64,000 bases of DNA, from positions 310,001 through 374,000 of the forward strand of contig NZ_JTDB02000004.1 in the NCBI RefSeq assembly GCF_000785435.2. Reading direction: 5' to 3'. Position numbers and translations under genes: made by a program. This document shows positions 25,412-32,960 of this stretch, piece by piece. Every line of letters starts with the position of its first letter. The first letter of the stretch is position 1. Source of the stretch: Paraburkholderia sacchari (GTDB lineage Bacteria; Pseudomonadota; Gammaproteobacteria; Burkholderiales; Burkholderiaceae). Under the pieces are notes generated by a model. That model ran no database searches. It was not told the DNA's origin and saw nothing but the letters and a program-made list of their open reading frames with translations.

Positions 25412-26329
25412 TCATGCGCCGCCGTCGAGCTTGCGCAGGCGCCAGATCAGGCTGGACGTATCGAAGCGGCTGCCGCCGAGGCGCTGCACATCGCCGTAGA
25501 ACTGGTCGACGAGCGCGGTGACCGGCAGCGCCGCGCCGTTGCGCTTCGCTTCGTCCAGGCACACGCCGAGATCCTTGCGCATCCAGTCGACGGCAAAGCC
25601 ATGGTCGAACTTGCCCGCCATCATCGTCTGGCCGCGGTTGTTCATCTGCCAGCTCGCCGCCGCGCCCTTGCCGATCACGTCGAGCACGAGCGCCATGTCG
25701 AGGCCCGCGCGCTCGCCGAAGTTGATCGCCTCGGAGAGCGCCTGAACGAGGCCGGCCACCGCGATCTGATTGACCATCTTAGCGAGCTGCCCCGCGCCCG
25801 CCGCGCCGATCAGCGTGACGGCCACCGCGTAATGGGCAAGCGTGGGCTCCACGCGCGCAAAGCTCGCGGCATCGCCGCCGCACATGATCGTGAGCTTGCC
25901 GTTTTGCGCGCCCGACTGGCCGCCCGACACCGGCGCGTCGATGAAATGCAGGCCGAACTGCGCGGCGCTGGCCGACAGTTCGCGCGCCACGTTGGCCGAG
26001 GCGGTCGTATGGTCGACGAACACGGTGTCGCGCGCCATGCCCGCGAATGCGCCGTCCGGACCGAGCACGATGCTGCGCAGGTCGTCGTCGTTGCCGACGC
26101 ATGCGAACACGAGTTCGGCGCCCTGGGCTGCTTCGCGCGGCGTCGCGGCCGCGCGCCCGCCATGTTCCGCGACCCATTGCTCGGCCTTTGCCGCGGTGCG
26201 GTTGTAGACGGTGACGTCGAGCCCGGCCTTCGCGAGATGACCGGCCATCGGATAGCCCATCACGCCGAGGCCCAGAAACGCGACGCGGCGCACTGGGTTG
26301 GGCGGGGTCGAGGTTGTGGTTTGGCTCAC
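25412..26329 (-). CDS. Beta-hydroxyacid dehydrogenase (3-hydroxyisobutyrate / tartronate-semialdehyde type)
   Basis: This ~305-residue NAD(P)-dependent oxidoreductase has an N-terminal Rossmann motif VAFLGLGVMGYPMAGHLAKA. The family substrate motif is FIDAPVSGGQSGAQNGKLTI, and the catalytic Lys is in GAAGAGQLAKMVNQI. The C-terminal all-helical domain completes the beta-HAD fold. It could be 3-hydroxyisobutyrate dehydrogenase or 2-hydroxy-3-oxopropionate reductase; context does not decide. I prefer GTG 26329, which has CAGGGAG just upstream, to a start at 26362 with no ribosome site. Confidence 0.9.
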   Translation of the reverse strand: MSQTTTSTPPNPVRRVAFLGLGVMGYPMAGHLAKAGLDVTVYNRTAAKAEQWVAEHGGRAAATPREAAQGAELVFACVGNDDDLRSIVLGPDGAFAGMARDTVFVDHTTASANVARELSASAAQFGLHFIDAPVSGGQSGAQNGKLTIMCGGDAASFARVEPTLAHYAVAVTLIGAAGAGQLAKMVNQIAVAGLVQALSEAINFGERAGLDMALVLDVIGKGAAASWQMNNRGQTMMAGKFDHGFAVDWMRKDLGVCLDEAKRNGAALPVTALVDQFYGDVQRLGGSRFDTSSLIWRLRKLDGGA

Positions 26330-26483
26330 AATGGCTCCCTGGGATGGCAGAAGGGGGCTCATTATCTCAGCTATCGCAGGCGGGACTGATGGCGTTCTTC
26401 TTTACCGGTAACCGGCCCGTCGTCGGGCGCGCGAGTTGCTCCAACGCACCGGTAACGTGAAACGCTTCATCGCGAGGTGGGAA

Positions 26484-26897
26484 ATGGGTACTGCATCGAG
26501 ATCCACGCGGCGCGCAGCGGCACGCGCGATGCTGCTCGCGTCTTCCATGTGCATCGCTTCGGCGGCGTATGCCGAGCCTGTGGCCACGGGGCCGCTCAGC
26601 ATCACCGGGTCGCTCGTCGTGCGAGGGCCATTGACCGTCGACGGCCCGCTCACGGTGGCTGGCGACATCCACGCCGTCGGGCCCATCAATGCAGCCCGGG
26701 TCGAGCGGATCGCGCCCGGCGATCCAGCCGTGGACAGACGCCAGGGCGCCAACACGTTTTATGGTCCGCTTACTGTGCATGGTCCGCTGATCGTGCATGG
26801 CGATCTCGAGGCGCGGGGCCCGATCAACGTTGGTGGTCCGGCGAGTGCGGCAGGGCGCGTGGAAGCCGATGGCCCGATTACTACCGGCGGCCGCTAG
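26484..26897 (+). CDS. Secreted hexapeptide-repeat protein
   Basis: This 137-residue protein has a Sec signal (RRAAARAMLLASSMCIASAA, cleavage near AYA-EP). The mature part is made of two blocks of six-residue units: TGPLSI, TGSLVV, RGPLTV, DGPLTV, AGDIHA, VGPINA, and then, after ~26 residues, YGPLTV, HGPLIV, HGDLEA, RGPINV, GGPASA, AGRVEA, DGPITT. A Gly in position two and a hydrophobic residue in positions four and six predict a small beta-helix like bactofilin or hexapeptide proteins. ATG 26484 has GAGGTGG before it. No family assignment. Confidence 0.75.
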   Translation: MGTASRSTRRAAARAMLLASSMCIASAAYAEPVATGPLSITGSLVVRGPLTVDGPLTVAGDIHAVGPINAARVERIAPGDPAVDRRQGANTFYGPLTVHGPLIVHGDLEARGPINVGGPASAAGRVEADGPITTGGR

Positions 26898-27006
26898 ACG
26901 ATTGATTGCACAATGAGGTGCGAAGCGCGTCATCGGCAATTGCGTGCCGTTCATGCAAGACATCGCTGAACATATAATCGCCGTATTCTGAAAGGGGATT
27001 ATCCGC

Positions 27007-27495
27007 ATGCAAGTGCTGGTCGACGCTGATGCGTGTCCTGCCGTGATCAAGGACATGTTGTTTCGGGCCGCGCGCCGCGCCGAAGTCGTGGTGACGCTGG
27101 TTGCCAATCAATATTTGCGCACGCCGCCATCGCCCTTTATCAAATCGATTCAGGTGCCGGCGGGTTTCGACGCAGCCGATGCCCGCATTGTCGAACTCGT
27201 CGCATCGGGGGATCTGGTGATTACCGCGGACATTCCGCTTGCCGCCGCGGTACTGGAGCGGGGCGGCCATGCGCTCGATCCGCGTGGAAACTGGTTCACG
27301 CGCGAAAATATTCAGGAGCGCTTGACGATGCGCGATGTAATGGACCAGCTGCGCAATGCAGGTATCGATACCGGCGGTCCGGCGCCGTTCAGCACGCGCG
27401 ACAGCAAGGCGTTCGCGGGCGAACTCGACCGGTTCCTCGCGCGCCATGCACGTAACCACGCCCGTAATGAAACGCCGCCGCGCGAGGCCAATTGA
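27007..27495 (+). CDS. yaiI: YaiI/YqxD (UPF0178, DUF188) family protein
   Basis: This 162-residue cytosolic protein of the UPF0178 family begins with the diagnostic VDADACP and carries LVANQYLRTP, VITADIPLAAAVLERGGHAL and RGNWFTRENI, all family-typical. The acidic residues are arranged as in PIN-like nuclease folds, which suggests nucleic-acid processing, but no activity is established for the family. Length is normal with a slightly extended basic C-terminus. It is convergent with infA. Confidence 0.92.
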   Translation: MQVLVDADACPAVIKDMLFRAARRAEVVVTLVANQYLRTPPSPFIKSIQVPAGFDAADARIVELVASGDLVITADIPLAAAVLERGGHALDPRGNWFTRENIQERLTMRDVMDQLRNAGIDTGGPAPFSTRDSKAFAGELDRFLARHARNHARNETPPREAN

Positions 27496-27593
27496 TATCC
27501 GGGCGTTTCCGTGAATTTCATTGAATGGGCCGCTGTTCAAACGCAGCGCCACGCCGTATGCCAGCCGGGCGTGCGTTTGGGGCCCTCGCGCGC

Positions 27594-27860
27594 TTAGCGG
27601 CGGCGCATACCTGCGTATTGCGCTCCAGAAGGTGCGCGCTCGTCCTTGTGACGGAAGTTGATCCGTCCTTTCGTGAGATCGTAGACCGACAACTCGAGCG
27701 TGACCCGGTCACCGGCAAGAATGCGAATGTGGTTCTTGCGCATGCGACCCGATGCATATGCGTTCACCACCACGCCGTTCTCGAGCGTGACGCGGTATTT
27801 GCTGTCCGGCAGCACTTCGTCGACGATCCCGTCCAGTTCCAGCAGTTCTTCTTTTGCCAA
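27594..27860 (-). CDS. infA: Translation initiation factor IF-1 (stand-alone copy)
   Basis: This 88-residue IF-1 has a single S1/OB-fold domain that binds the 30S A-site. The family core is intact: AKEELLELDG, YRVTLENG, RMRKNHIRILAGDRV and DLTKGRINFRHKDE. A basic extension MRRR follows. The start is inferred at TTG 27860 because GGAGG lies seven bases before it and the family begins M-A-K-E; the upstream frame does not resemble IF-1. It is alone here, not in a ribosomal-protein operon, as expected for the second infA type of Burkholderiaceae. Confidence 0.92.
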   Translation of the reverse strand: MAKEELLELDGIVDEVLPDSKYRVTLENGVVVNAYASGRMRKNHIRILAGDRVTLELSVYDLTKGRINFRHKDERAPSGAQYAGMRRR

Positions 27861-28134
27861 ATCAATGCCTCCAGAAAGCGTGATGCCGCTTCGATGCAAA
27901 ACACGGGCGAAGGGCGCCGATCATTGCAATTGCAGCGTTTGCACGCGGGGTGATGTTGAGCGTTGTCCGGCGCGTGTTGCGAATGCGTCGGAAACGGAGT
28001 GCCAGCTGGCTGATATCGAGTAGCGTGCGCGAAGACCGGGCTCGCCATGGACATCATCCGCACCTTTGACTTGCGGGCGCGGCGGAAGCGGAAATGCAAG
28101 AAATGCAGCTGACTACAACGGACAACAGTGACAT

Positions 28135-28158
28135 GCAGCGGCATGCGAATGCCGCTGC
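28135..28158. repeat. GC-rich hairpin GCAGCGGCAT-N4-ATGCCGCTGC
   Basis: Perfect 10-base arms lie at 28135-28144 and 28149-28158 with a 4-base loop. There is no T-tract on either side. It lies just downstream of the cspA terminator-like hairpin and may stabilise the 3' end of that transcript. Confidence 0.5.
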
Positions 28159-28170
28159 AAGACGGGAGAA

Positions 28171-28198
28171 TCGCGTCCACCCCAACGGGCGGACGCGA
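28171..28198 (-). terminator. Hairpin after cspA
   Basis: Arms TCGCGTCC (28171-28178) and GGACGCGA (28191-28198) form an 8-base stem beginning 11 bases past the cspA stop on the minus strand. The T-tract is weak, so this may need a factor or act with the second hairpin at 28135-28158. Confidence 0.5.
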
Positions 28199-28208
28199 CC
28201 CGAAAGCG

Positions 28209-28412
28209 TTACTGCGGGGTGATGTTCGAAGCCTGGAGACCCTTCGGGCCGCGCTTGGTTTCGTAGCTGACCTTCTGGCCTTCAGCCAGGGTCTTGAAGC
28301 CCGTGCTGCGCACTTCCGAGAAGTGTGCGAACAGGTCGTCGCCGCCCTTGTCCGGGGTGATGAAGCCAAAGCCCTTGGTGTCGTTAAACCACTTGACGGT
28401 ACCAGTTTCCAC
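28209..28412 (-). CDS. cspA: Cold-shock protein (CspA family)
   Basis: This 67-residue cold-shock domain protein is an RNA/ssDNA-binding chaperone. RNP1 (KGFGFITP) and RNP2 (DLFAHFSEV) are intact, along with GTVKWFND and ASNITPQ at the ends. I place the start at GTG 28412 (V-E-T-G-T-V-K), preceded by AAGGA at seven bases. A longer frame from 28529 would add a non-family hydrophobic stretch read from the A/T-rich leader. The leader upstream is long and A/T-rich, as in cold-shock mRNAs. Confidence 0.93.
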   Translation of the reverse strand: METGTVKWFNDTKGFGFITPDKGGDDLFAHFSEVRSTGFKTLAEGQKVSYETKRGPKGLQASNITPQ

Positions 28413-28616
28413 TAGATATTCCTTAAACAGACGAATAAAGTTGCCCGCCCCAAAAAAAGAAGGGGCGAATAAAAAAATCAAAAAGGAGAGGTCAACGAGA
28501 GCCGCCGATAAGCGGCAAATGATGAGCAATCAAGCATTTTGGACATTTTGGAGCATGACAGTACGCGGTACGCGGTGCCAAGTCAAGTGCTTTCTTGCCT
28601 GGTTTTGCTCCCCGAA

Positions 28617-28907
28617 TCAAACCTCGCCGTATCTTGCCCACGCGCTTTTCCGTACCAGCAGCTCGAAACCGAGATCGACAGCGCGCCTGGCAATCGGTTC
28701 GCGATCGATCATGGCGAGCAGCAGATTGGCCGCCACGCGTCCCATTTCCACTCTTGGCGTACGAACCGTGGTCAGGCGCGGCACGCAATCGGAGCCGCCC
28801 GCCAGATCGTTGAAGCCGCCAATGGCCACGCGCGACGGCACTTCGTTCGAGCGTGGGCCGACCGGGTGCTGCGGGTTTTCCTGAGTGTCGAGGTTGCCTT
28901 GATCGAT
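28617..28907 (-). pseudogene. C-terminal remnant of a LacI-family gluconate repressor
   Basis: From about 28840 down to the TGA at 28617 the minus strand encodes the end of a LacI-family protein: VPSRVAIGGFNDLAGGSD, LTTVRTPRVEMGRVAANLLL, then AVDLGFELLVRKS. The HTH and most of the effector domain, roughly 270 residues, are absent. Upstream codons to 28907 are open but not recognisably LacI-like and stop at a TAA. There is no start with a ribosome site. The neighbour is gluconokinase, the usual partner of this repressor type, so a deletion of gntR is the simplest reading. Confidence 0.75.
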
Positions 28908-28909
28908 TT

Positions 28910-28925
28910 AGGATAGCGCTGTCTC
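28910..28925. promoter_or_regulatory. GATAGCGCTGTC operator-like site 1
   Basis: This imperfect palindrome centred on AGCGCT (28915-28920) matches the two other sites around gntK. It lies just upstream of the LacI-family remnant. LacI-family operators are typically palindromes with a central CG, which this has. Confidence 0.5.
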
Positions 28926-29003
28926 GCATCTCGCGCAACGGTAATGTCCCTTATTGAACGGGAATTTGGCTCTAAAGCGACGGTGCAATTTTTTCGATGT
29001 CAA

Positions 29004-29019
29004 GAGATAGCGCTATCTC
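29004..29019. promoter_or_regulatory. Perfect palindrome GAGATAGCGCTATCTC (gluconate-type operator)
   Basis: This 16-base perfect palindrome with a central CG lies 20 bases before the gntK ATG. It is in the position of a repressor site over the promoter or transcription start. It is the best copy of the three-site set at 28910, 29004 and 29580 and probably the operator for a LacI-family gluconate repressor, whose local gene is broken. Confidence 0.65.
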
Positions 29020-29038
29020 AGCATTCAGGGAGATTCGA

Positions 29039-29581
29039 ATGACCCGGCAAATTTCATCGGTCGTTGTCATGGGCGTGGCGGGCTGCGGCAAGAGCAGCGT
29101 GGCGCGGGCCGTGGCCGAACGTGTGGGCGGCGTGCTGATCGAGGGCGATGCGTTCCATCCGCCGGAGAACGTCGACAAGATGGCGCGCGGCATCCCGCTC
29201 ACGGACGAGGACCGCGCCGGCTGGCTCGACCGGCTCGGTGCCGAACTCGAGCGCGCCGCCAGCCGGGGCGAGCGCGCCGTGCTGGCGTGCTCCGCGCTCA
29301 AGGAGCGCTACCGCGACCGGCTGCGCGCGGCCACGGCTTCGCTGGGTTTTGTGTTTCTCGATCTGCCGCAGGCGGAGGCGCTCCAGCGCGTGGCGCAGCG
29401 CGAAGACCATTTCATGCCGGCGTCGCTAGTCGAAAGCCAGTTCGCCGCGCTGGAGCCGCCGGTGACCGAGCCTCTGACCTTGACCGTCGACGGCACGCGC
29501 TCGCTAGCCAGCATCGTCACTGACGCGGTGGCGTGGTGCACGAGCGCGCCGATGCCAGCGGGATTGATGCAGGCAGCTTGA
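29039..29581 (+). CDS. gntK: Gluconokinase
   Basis: This 180-residue cytosolic kinase makes 6-phosphogluconate from gluconate and ATP. The Walker A loop is MGVAGCGKSS at residues ~11-20. Family motifs GDAFHPPENVDKMARGIPLT, ACSALKERYRDRLR and FVFLDL are present, and HFMPASLVESQF is the typical lid region. I use ATG 29039 with AGGGAGA upstream, rather than a start at 28997 that would run through the operator palindrome. A second operator-like site overlaps the stop codon. No gluconate permease is adjacent. Confidence 0.95.
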   Translation: MTRQISSVVVMGVAGCGKSSVARAVAERVGGVLIEGDAFHPPENVDKMARGIPLTDEDRAGWLDRLGAELERAASRGERAVLACSALKERYRDRLRAATASLGFVFLDLPQAEALQRVAQREDHFMPASLVESQFAALEPPVTEPLTLTVDGTRSLASIVTDAVAWCTSAPMPAGLMQAA

Positions 29582-29595
29582 GATAGCGCTGTCTT
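29580..29595. promoter_or_regulatory. GAGATAGCGCTGTCTT operator-like site 3
   Basis: This is a near-copy of the palindrome before gntK, overlapping the gntK stop codon (TGA 29579-29581). It could act as an auxiliary operator for looping, or mark a former promoter of a lost downstream gene such as a permease. Confidence 0.45.
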
Positions 29596-29669
29596 TGGGT
29601 TGGGGATTCAGGGTCGCAATGAGCAGCGGCCACACTCCGTTCGGCTGGTGTGCGACGGGGTGCCGCGCG

Positions 29670-31076
29670 CTATTCCCGGTGGCTGGCCGGAAACACCAGC
29701 GTGACGGCAAATCCGCCGTTTTCAGGAAACGCAAAGTCGACGCGCCCGTGGTGTGCATTCATGACTTCCTGAACGATCGCGAGCCCGAGGCCCGAACCGC
29801 TGCGGCGCGGTGCGCCATCGGGTTCGAAGCGCTCGAACGGCCGCAGCGCGGCCTCCCAATGTTCGCGCGGGATGCCGCGGCCGTTGTCGGTCACCGTCAG
29901 CGTGAGCGTGTCGCCCGCGGGGGCGACGGTGGCCACGCGCACGACGATTTCGTCTGCATTGCCGTGTAGCAATGCGTTGTGCAGCACGTTCGAGAGCGCC
30001 TCCTGAAGGCTGATCGGGTCGCCGTCGATGCACGCGTGCGGCGCATCGCTTTCGAACGCCACCTGCACGTCGCGCTCGCCCGCCAGCGGGATCGTGCGCC
30101 CGATCGCCTCGCGCGCGAGCGCGACCAGATCCACGGGCTGCAACGGCACCGCTTCGGTGCGATGAATCACCATCGCGTGATTGAGAAATTGCCCCGTGAG
30201 CCGGCCGACATCGGAGCAGGTCGTGCGCAACGCGTCGAGTCCCTGCGCGTAGCGGGCGGGATCGGTCTCGCCGCTGAGCAGCTCGATCTGCGCATCGAGC
30301 CGTGCGATCGGCGTGCGCATCTGATGCGCGGCATCGGCAATGAAGCGCTGCATCGCCGTCATGCGTTCGGCGAGGCGGCCAATGAGTCCGTTGATGGCGC
30401 CGATGATCGCGTTGATTTCGCCAGGCGTATCGTGCTCCACGGGCCGCAGGTCGGCCGGGTCGCGCGCGGCGATGATCGTCTCGATGCGCGCGAGCGGCCG
30501 CAGGCCGCGCCGGATCGCCAGCCAGCTTGCGCCGATCGCGAGCACGCTCATCATCAGAATGAGCGTCCATACCTTGAAGCTCATGTCGTTCGTCAGTTGT
30601 TCGCGCGCGTTCGTTGTCTGCGCAACGGTCACGATGGCCCAGCCGGGTACGCGTTCCTCGGGCATGTAGCGCGCGATGGTGGCCGTGCGGATGGGCTGGC
30701 GCTGGTAGGTGCCGTTCGCGAATTCGGGGCCTTGCCGCCCGGTCGTCGTGCTGGACGGACTGGGGAGGTTGCCGTAGCCCGCCACCACGACGCCGCGCGA
30801 ATCGACCACCTTGTAGTAGACGAGGTCATAGCGCGAGAGCGAGGACAGCGCCGCCACCGGCGGATTGAGCGCGAGCACGCCGCCCTGCACATAGAGATTC
30901 TCGGCCACCTGAATGGCGGCGCCGGCGAGCAACTGGTCGTAGGCGCGCTCCGAAGCCACGCCCGCGTAGTAGCGCGCGATGACGGCGAGCGCGAGCGCGC
31001 CCGAGGCCACCACCAGCGCGATGAAGAGCAGCGTGCGCCCGAGCAGCGTCTTGCGGAACCAGTCAAAGCGCAGCAA
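29670..31076 (-). CDS. Sensor histidine kinase (TctE-like)
   Basis: This 468-residue inner-membrane sensor has a first membrane helix at ~14-34, a periplasmic sensor of ~130 residues, and a second helix at ~170-188. A HAMP-like linker follows, with the dimerisation/phosphoacceptor box FIADAAHQMRTPIARL (His251). The ATPase domain has N-box LHNALLHGN and G-boxes TDNGRGIP and GSGLGLAIVQ. The domain plan matches TctE-type kinases that sense tricarboxylates, but the ligand is unknown. Its start overlaps the end of the response-regulator gene by 14 bases, so the pair is co-translated. It faces an orphan binding protein across the regulator promoter. Confidence 0.93.
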   Translation of the reverse strand: MLRFDWFRKTLLGRTLLFIALVVASGALALAVIARYYAGVASERAYDQLLAGAAIQVAENLYVQGGVLALNPPVAALSSLSRYDLVYYKVVDSRGVVVAGYGNLPSPSSTTTGRQGPEFANGTYQRQPIRTATIARYMPEERVPGWAIVTVAQTTNAREQLTNDMSFKVWTLILMMSVLAIGASWLAIRRGLRPLARIETIIAARDPADLRPVEHDTPGEINAIIGAINGLIGRLAERMTAMQRFIADAAHQMRTPIARLDAQIELLSGETDPARYAQGLDALRTTCSDVGRLTGQFLNHAMVIHRTEAVPLQPVDLVALAREAIGRTIPLAGERDVQVAFESDAPHACIDGDPISLQEALSNVLHNALLHGNADEIVVRVATVAPAGDTLTLTVTDNGRGIPREHWEAALRPFERFEPDGAPRRSGSGLGLAIVQEVMNAHHGRVDFAFPENGGFAVTLVFPASHRE

Positions 31077-31728
31077 TTTGATATCCCATGCCGCGCGCCG
31101 TGCGGATTTCGACCGAGCTGCCCTGCAGTTTCTTGCGCACGCGCGTGACGTATTGCTCGACGGCGTTCGCGCTCGGTTCGTGGCCGAAGCTGAACAACTG
31201 GTTCAGCAGATCTTCCTTCGAGTAAATGCGCTGCGGGCGGCTCGCGAGAATTTCGAGCAGCGCGAACTCCTGGCGCGAGAGCGAGAGGGGTTTGCCGTCG
31301 AGTTCCGCGAGCCGGCTGCTGCGGTCGATGGTGAGTCCGCCGACCTTGACGAGGTCGTTCGCATGGCCGCTATGGCGGCGCAACAGCGCCTGGACGCGCG
31401 CTTCGAGTTCGCGGTAGTCGAAGGGCTTGACGAGGTAATCGTCGGCGCCGAGTCCGAGGCCGCTCACGCGGTCGTCGATGGCGGAGCGCGCGGTCACGAG
31501 AAGCACCGGTGTGGCGGAGCCGGCCGCGCGCAGATTGCGCAGGATCGCGAAGCCGTCCATCGAAGGCAGCATCACGTCGAGCACGACCAGATCGAAACGC
31601 TCGACGCCGAGCAGGCTGTTGGCCATTGCACCATCCGCTTCGAGATCCACGGCGTGCCCAAGCTTCGTTAGCCGGCTGCGCATCGCCGCGCCGATTTGCG
31701 CGTCGTCTTCGACTACCAGAATGCGCAT
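31063..31728 (-). CDS. OmpR-family response regulator (TctD-like)
   Basis: This 221-residue regulator has the receiver domain at ~1-115 with acidic pocket VVEDD and phosphoacceptor Asp51 (LVVLDVMLPSMDG), the switch Thr in LLVTA and Lys in DYLVKPF. A winged-helix DNA-binding domain occupies ~125-220 (RQEFALLEILASRPQRIYSK). It is encoded just before its kinase. Its 149-base upstream gap, shared with a solute-binding-protein gene, carries an 11-base-spaced direct repeat that suits OmpR-family binding. Confidence 0.93.
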   Translation of the reverse strand: MRILVVEDDAQIGAAMRSRLTKLGHAVDLEADGAMANSLLGVERFDLVVLDVMLPSMDGFAILRNLRAAGSATPVLLVTARSAIDDRVSGLGLGADDYLVKPFDYRELEARVQALLRRHSGHANDLVKVGGLTIDRSSRLAELDGKPLSLSRQEFALLEILASRPQRIYSKEDLLNQLFSFGHEPSANAVEQYVTRVRKKLQGSSVEIRTARGMGYQIAAL

Positions 31729-31786
31729 GATGCGGTTCCTGCCGTCTTGTTCATGGTGGAGTTTGCGGGTTTTCCCGGGGGGGCTG

Positions 31787-31803
31787 TCTCAGCATTTTCT
31801 CAG
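31787..31803. promoter_or_regulatory. TCTCAG-N5-TCTCAG response-regulator box
   Basis: Two TCTCAG hexamers at 31787-31792 and 31798-31803 are spaced 11 bases apart, the pattern bound head-to-tail by OmpR-family dimers. The site lies between the response-regulator gene (start 31728) and the binding-protein gene (start 31878), so it could control both. Confidence 0.5.
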
Positions 31804-31877
31804 ACTCGCCCGGTAATCTCACGCTCCATGAAAGAGGCCGCGACCCGATGATCAACAAAACGCGAGGAGACGACAAG

Positions 31878-32939
31878 ATGGGGCAGCACCCGCGCGCGGC
31901 GCCCGAAAGCACGGCGCCTTCGCTGCGTCGGCGCGCGCTCGTCACGGCGGGCCTGAGCGCGGCGCTCGCGCCGGCGCTGGTGTCCGCTTCCGTGCTATCG
32001 AGTCCGCGCAAGGTGCGCATTTCGAAGGGCTACGGTCTGCTCTATCTGCCGCTGCTCGTGATGGAGAAGCAGCGTCTGTTCGAGCGGTACGCGGCGCGCC
32101 AGGGCTTCGGCGACGTGAGCGTGGACTGGACGCTGCTCGACGGCGGCAACTCGGTGGACGACGCCATGATGGCCGGCACGCTCGATTTCGCGGCGGTGGG
32201 CGCGCCCGGGTTCATCGAGTTGTGGGCAAGGGCGCGCGGCATTCCGAACGTCGAGGTGATCGGCGTGAGCGGGCTGTCCACCACGTCGCTCTCGCTGAAT
32301 ACGAACCAGCCGCGCATCGCCACGCTGGGCGACTTCACGAGCGCCGACCGCATTGCGGTGCCGGGCATTCGCACTTCGCTCTCGGCGGTGGTGCTGCAGA
32401 TGGTGGCGAGCAGGCTGCTCGGGCCGAAGCACTTCGCGCAGCTCGATTCGATCACCGTGAGCGTGCCGCATCCGCAGGCGGTGCAGTCACTGGTCCGGCA
32501 TGAAAACGGCATTACCGCGCATTTCGCGTCGCCGCCGTTCTCCGCGCTCGAATTGAAGCATCCAGGCATTCATCGCGTCGTCAATTCTATCGACGTGCTG
32601 GGCTCGCTGACGCTCGACGTGGTGTACGCGCCCAAGCGTCTCGTCGACGCAGAGCCTGCGCTCGTGCGCGCCTTCCTTGGCGCACTCGACGAAGCGAACC
32701 GGCTGATCGCGCAGGATCGGCAAGCGGCGGCAGCCATCTATGTCGCTGCTTCGGGGCTCGATGTTTCGCACGACGGCGTGATGCAGATGCTCGCCGCGCC
32801 CGAAACGCGCTTTTCCGTGTGGCCCGAACAGCTGATGCAGTACGTCGATTTTCTTTACATGGTCGGCACGATCAAGTCCAGACCGCGCGCATGGAACGAG
32901 ATGTTCGCACCCGCGCTGGGCGAATTTCGCCCGTCCTGA
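31878..32939 (+). CDS. Orphan NMT1/SsuA-type substrate-binding protein
   Basis: This ~353-residue periplasmic binding protein of the NitT/TauT (NMT1/THI5) class starts with a twin-arginine-like leader (SLRRRALVTAGLSAALAPAL). The ligand-domain signature includes GYGLLYLPLLVMEKQRLFE, DAMMAGTLDFAAVGAPGFI and the hinge SADRIAVPGIRTSLSAVVLQ. ATG 31878 has AGGAG eight bases upstream and is preferred to ATG 31848. No ABC permease or ATPase is adjacent; the next gene is an MFS carrier. It is divergent from a TctDE-like system, so it may present ligand to the kinase or serve an ABC transporter elsewhere. Confidence 0.88.
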   Translation: MGQHPRAAPESTAPSLRRRALVTAGLSAALAPALVSASVLSSPRKVRISKGYGLLYLPLLVMEKQRLFERYAARQGFGDVSVDWTLLDGGNSVDDAMMAGTLDFAAVGAPGFIELWARARGIPNVEVIGVSGLSTTSLSLNTNQPRIATLGDFTSADRIAVPGIRTSLSAVVLQMVASRLLGPKHFAQLDSITVSVPHPQAVQSLVRHENGITAHFASPPFSALELKHPGIHRVVNSIDVLGSLTLDVVYAPKRLVDAEPALVRAFLGALDEANRLIAQDRQAAAAIYVAASGLDVSHDGVMQMLAAPETRFSVWPEQLMQYVDFLYMVGTIKSRPRAWNEMFAPALGEFRPS

Positions 32940-32960
32940 CAAAACCATAAGGAGCCCATA

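Larger units (their letters stand above)
27861..28208. other. Non-coding stretch between infA and cspA
   Basis: These ~350 bases should contain the infA promoter and leader (minus strand) and the end of the cspA transcript. Two inverted repeats are present (28135-28158 and 28171-28198). A 21-codon frame at 28048 was considered and not accepted. I see no other gene. Confidence 0.5.

Noticed and set aside
28048..28113. 21-codon basic frame (MDIIRTFDLRARRKRKCKKC) between infA and cspA
   Set aside because: It has no ribosome site, no promoter signal and no family match. It is too short to accept on composition alone.
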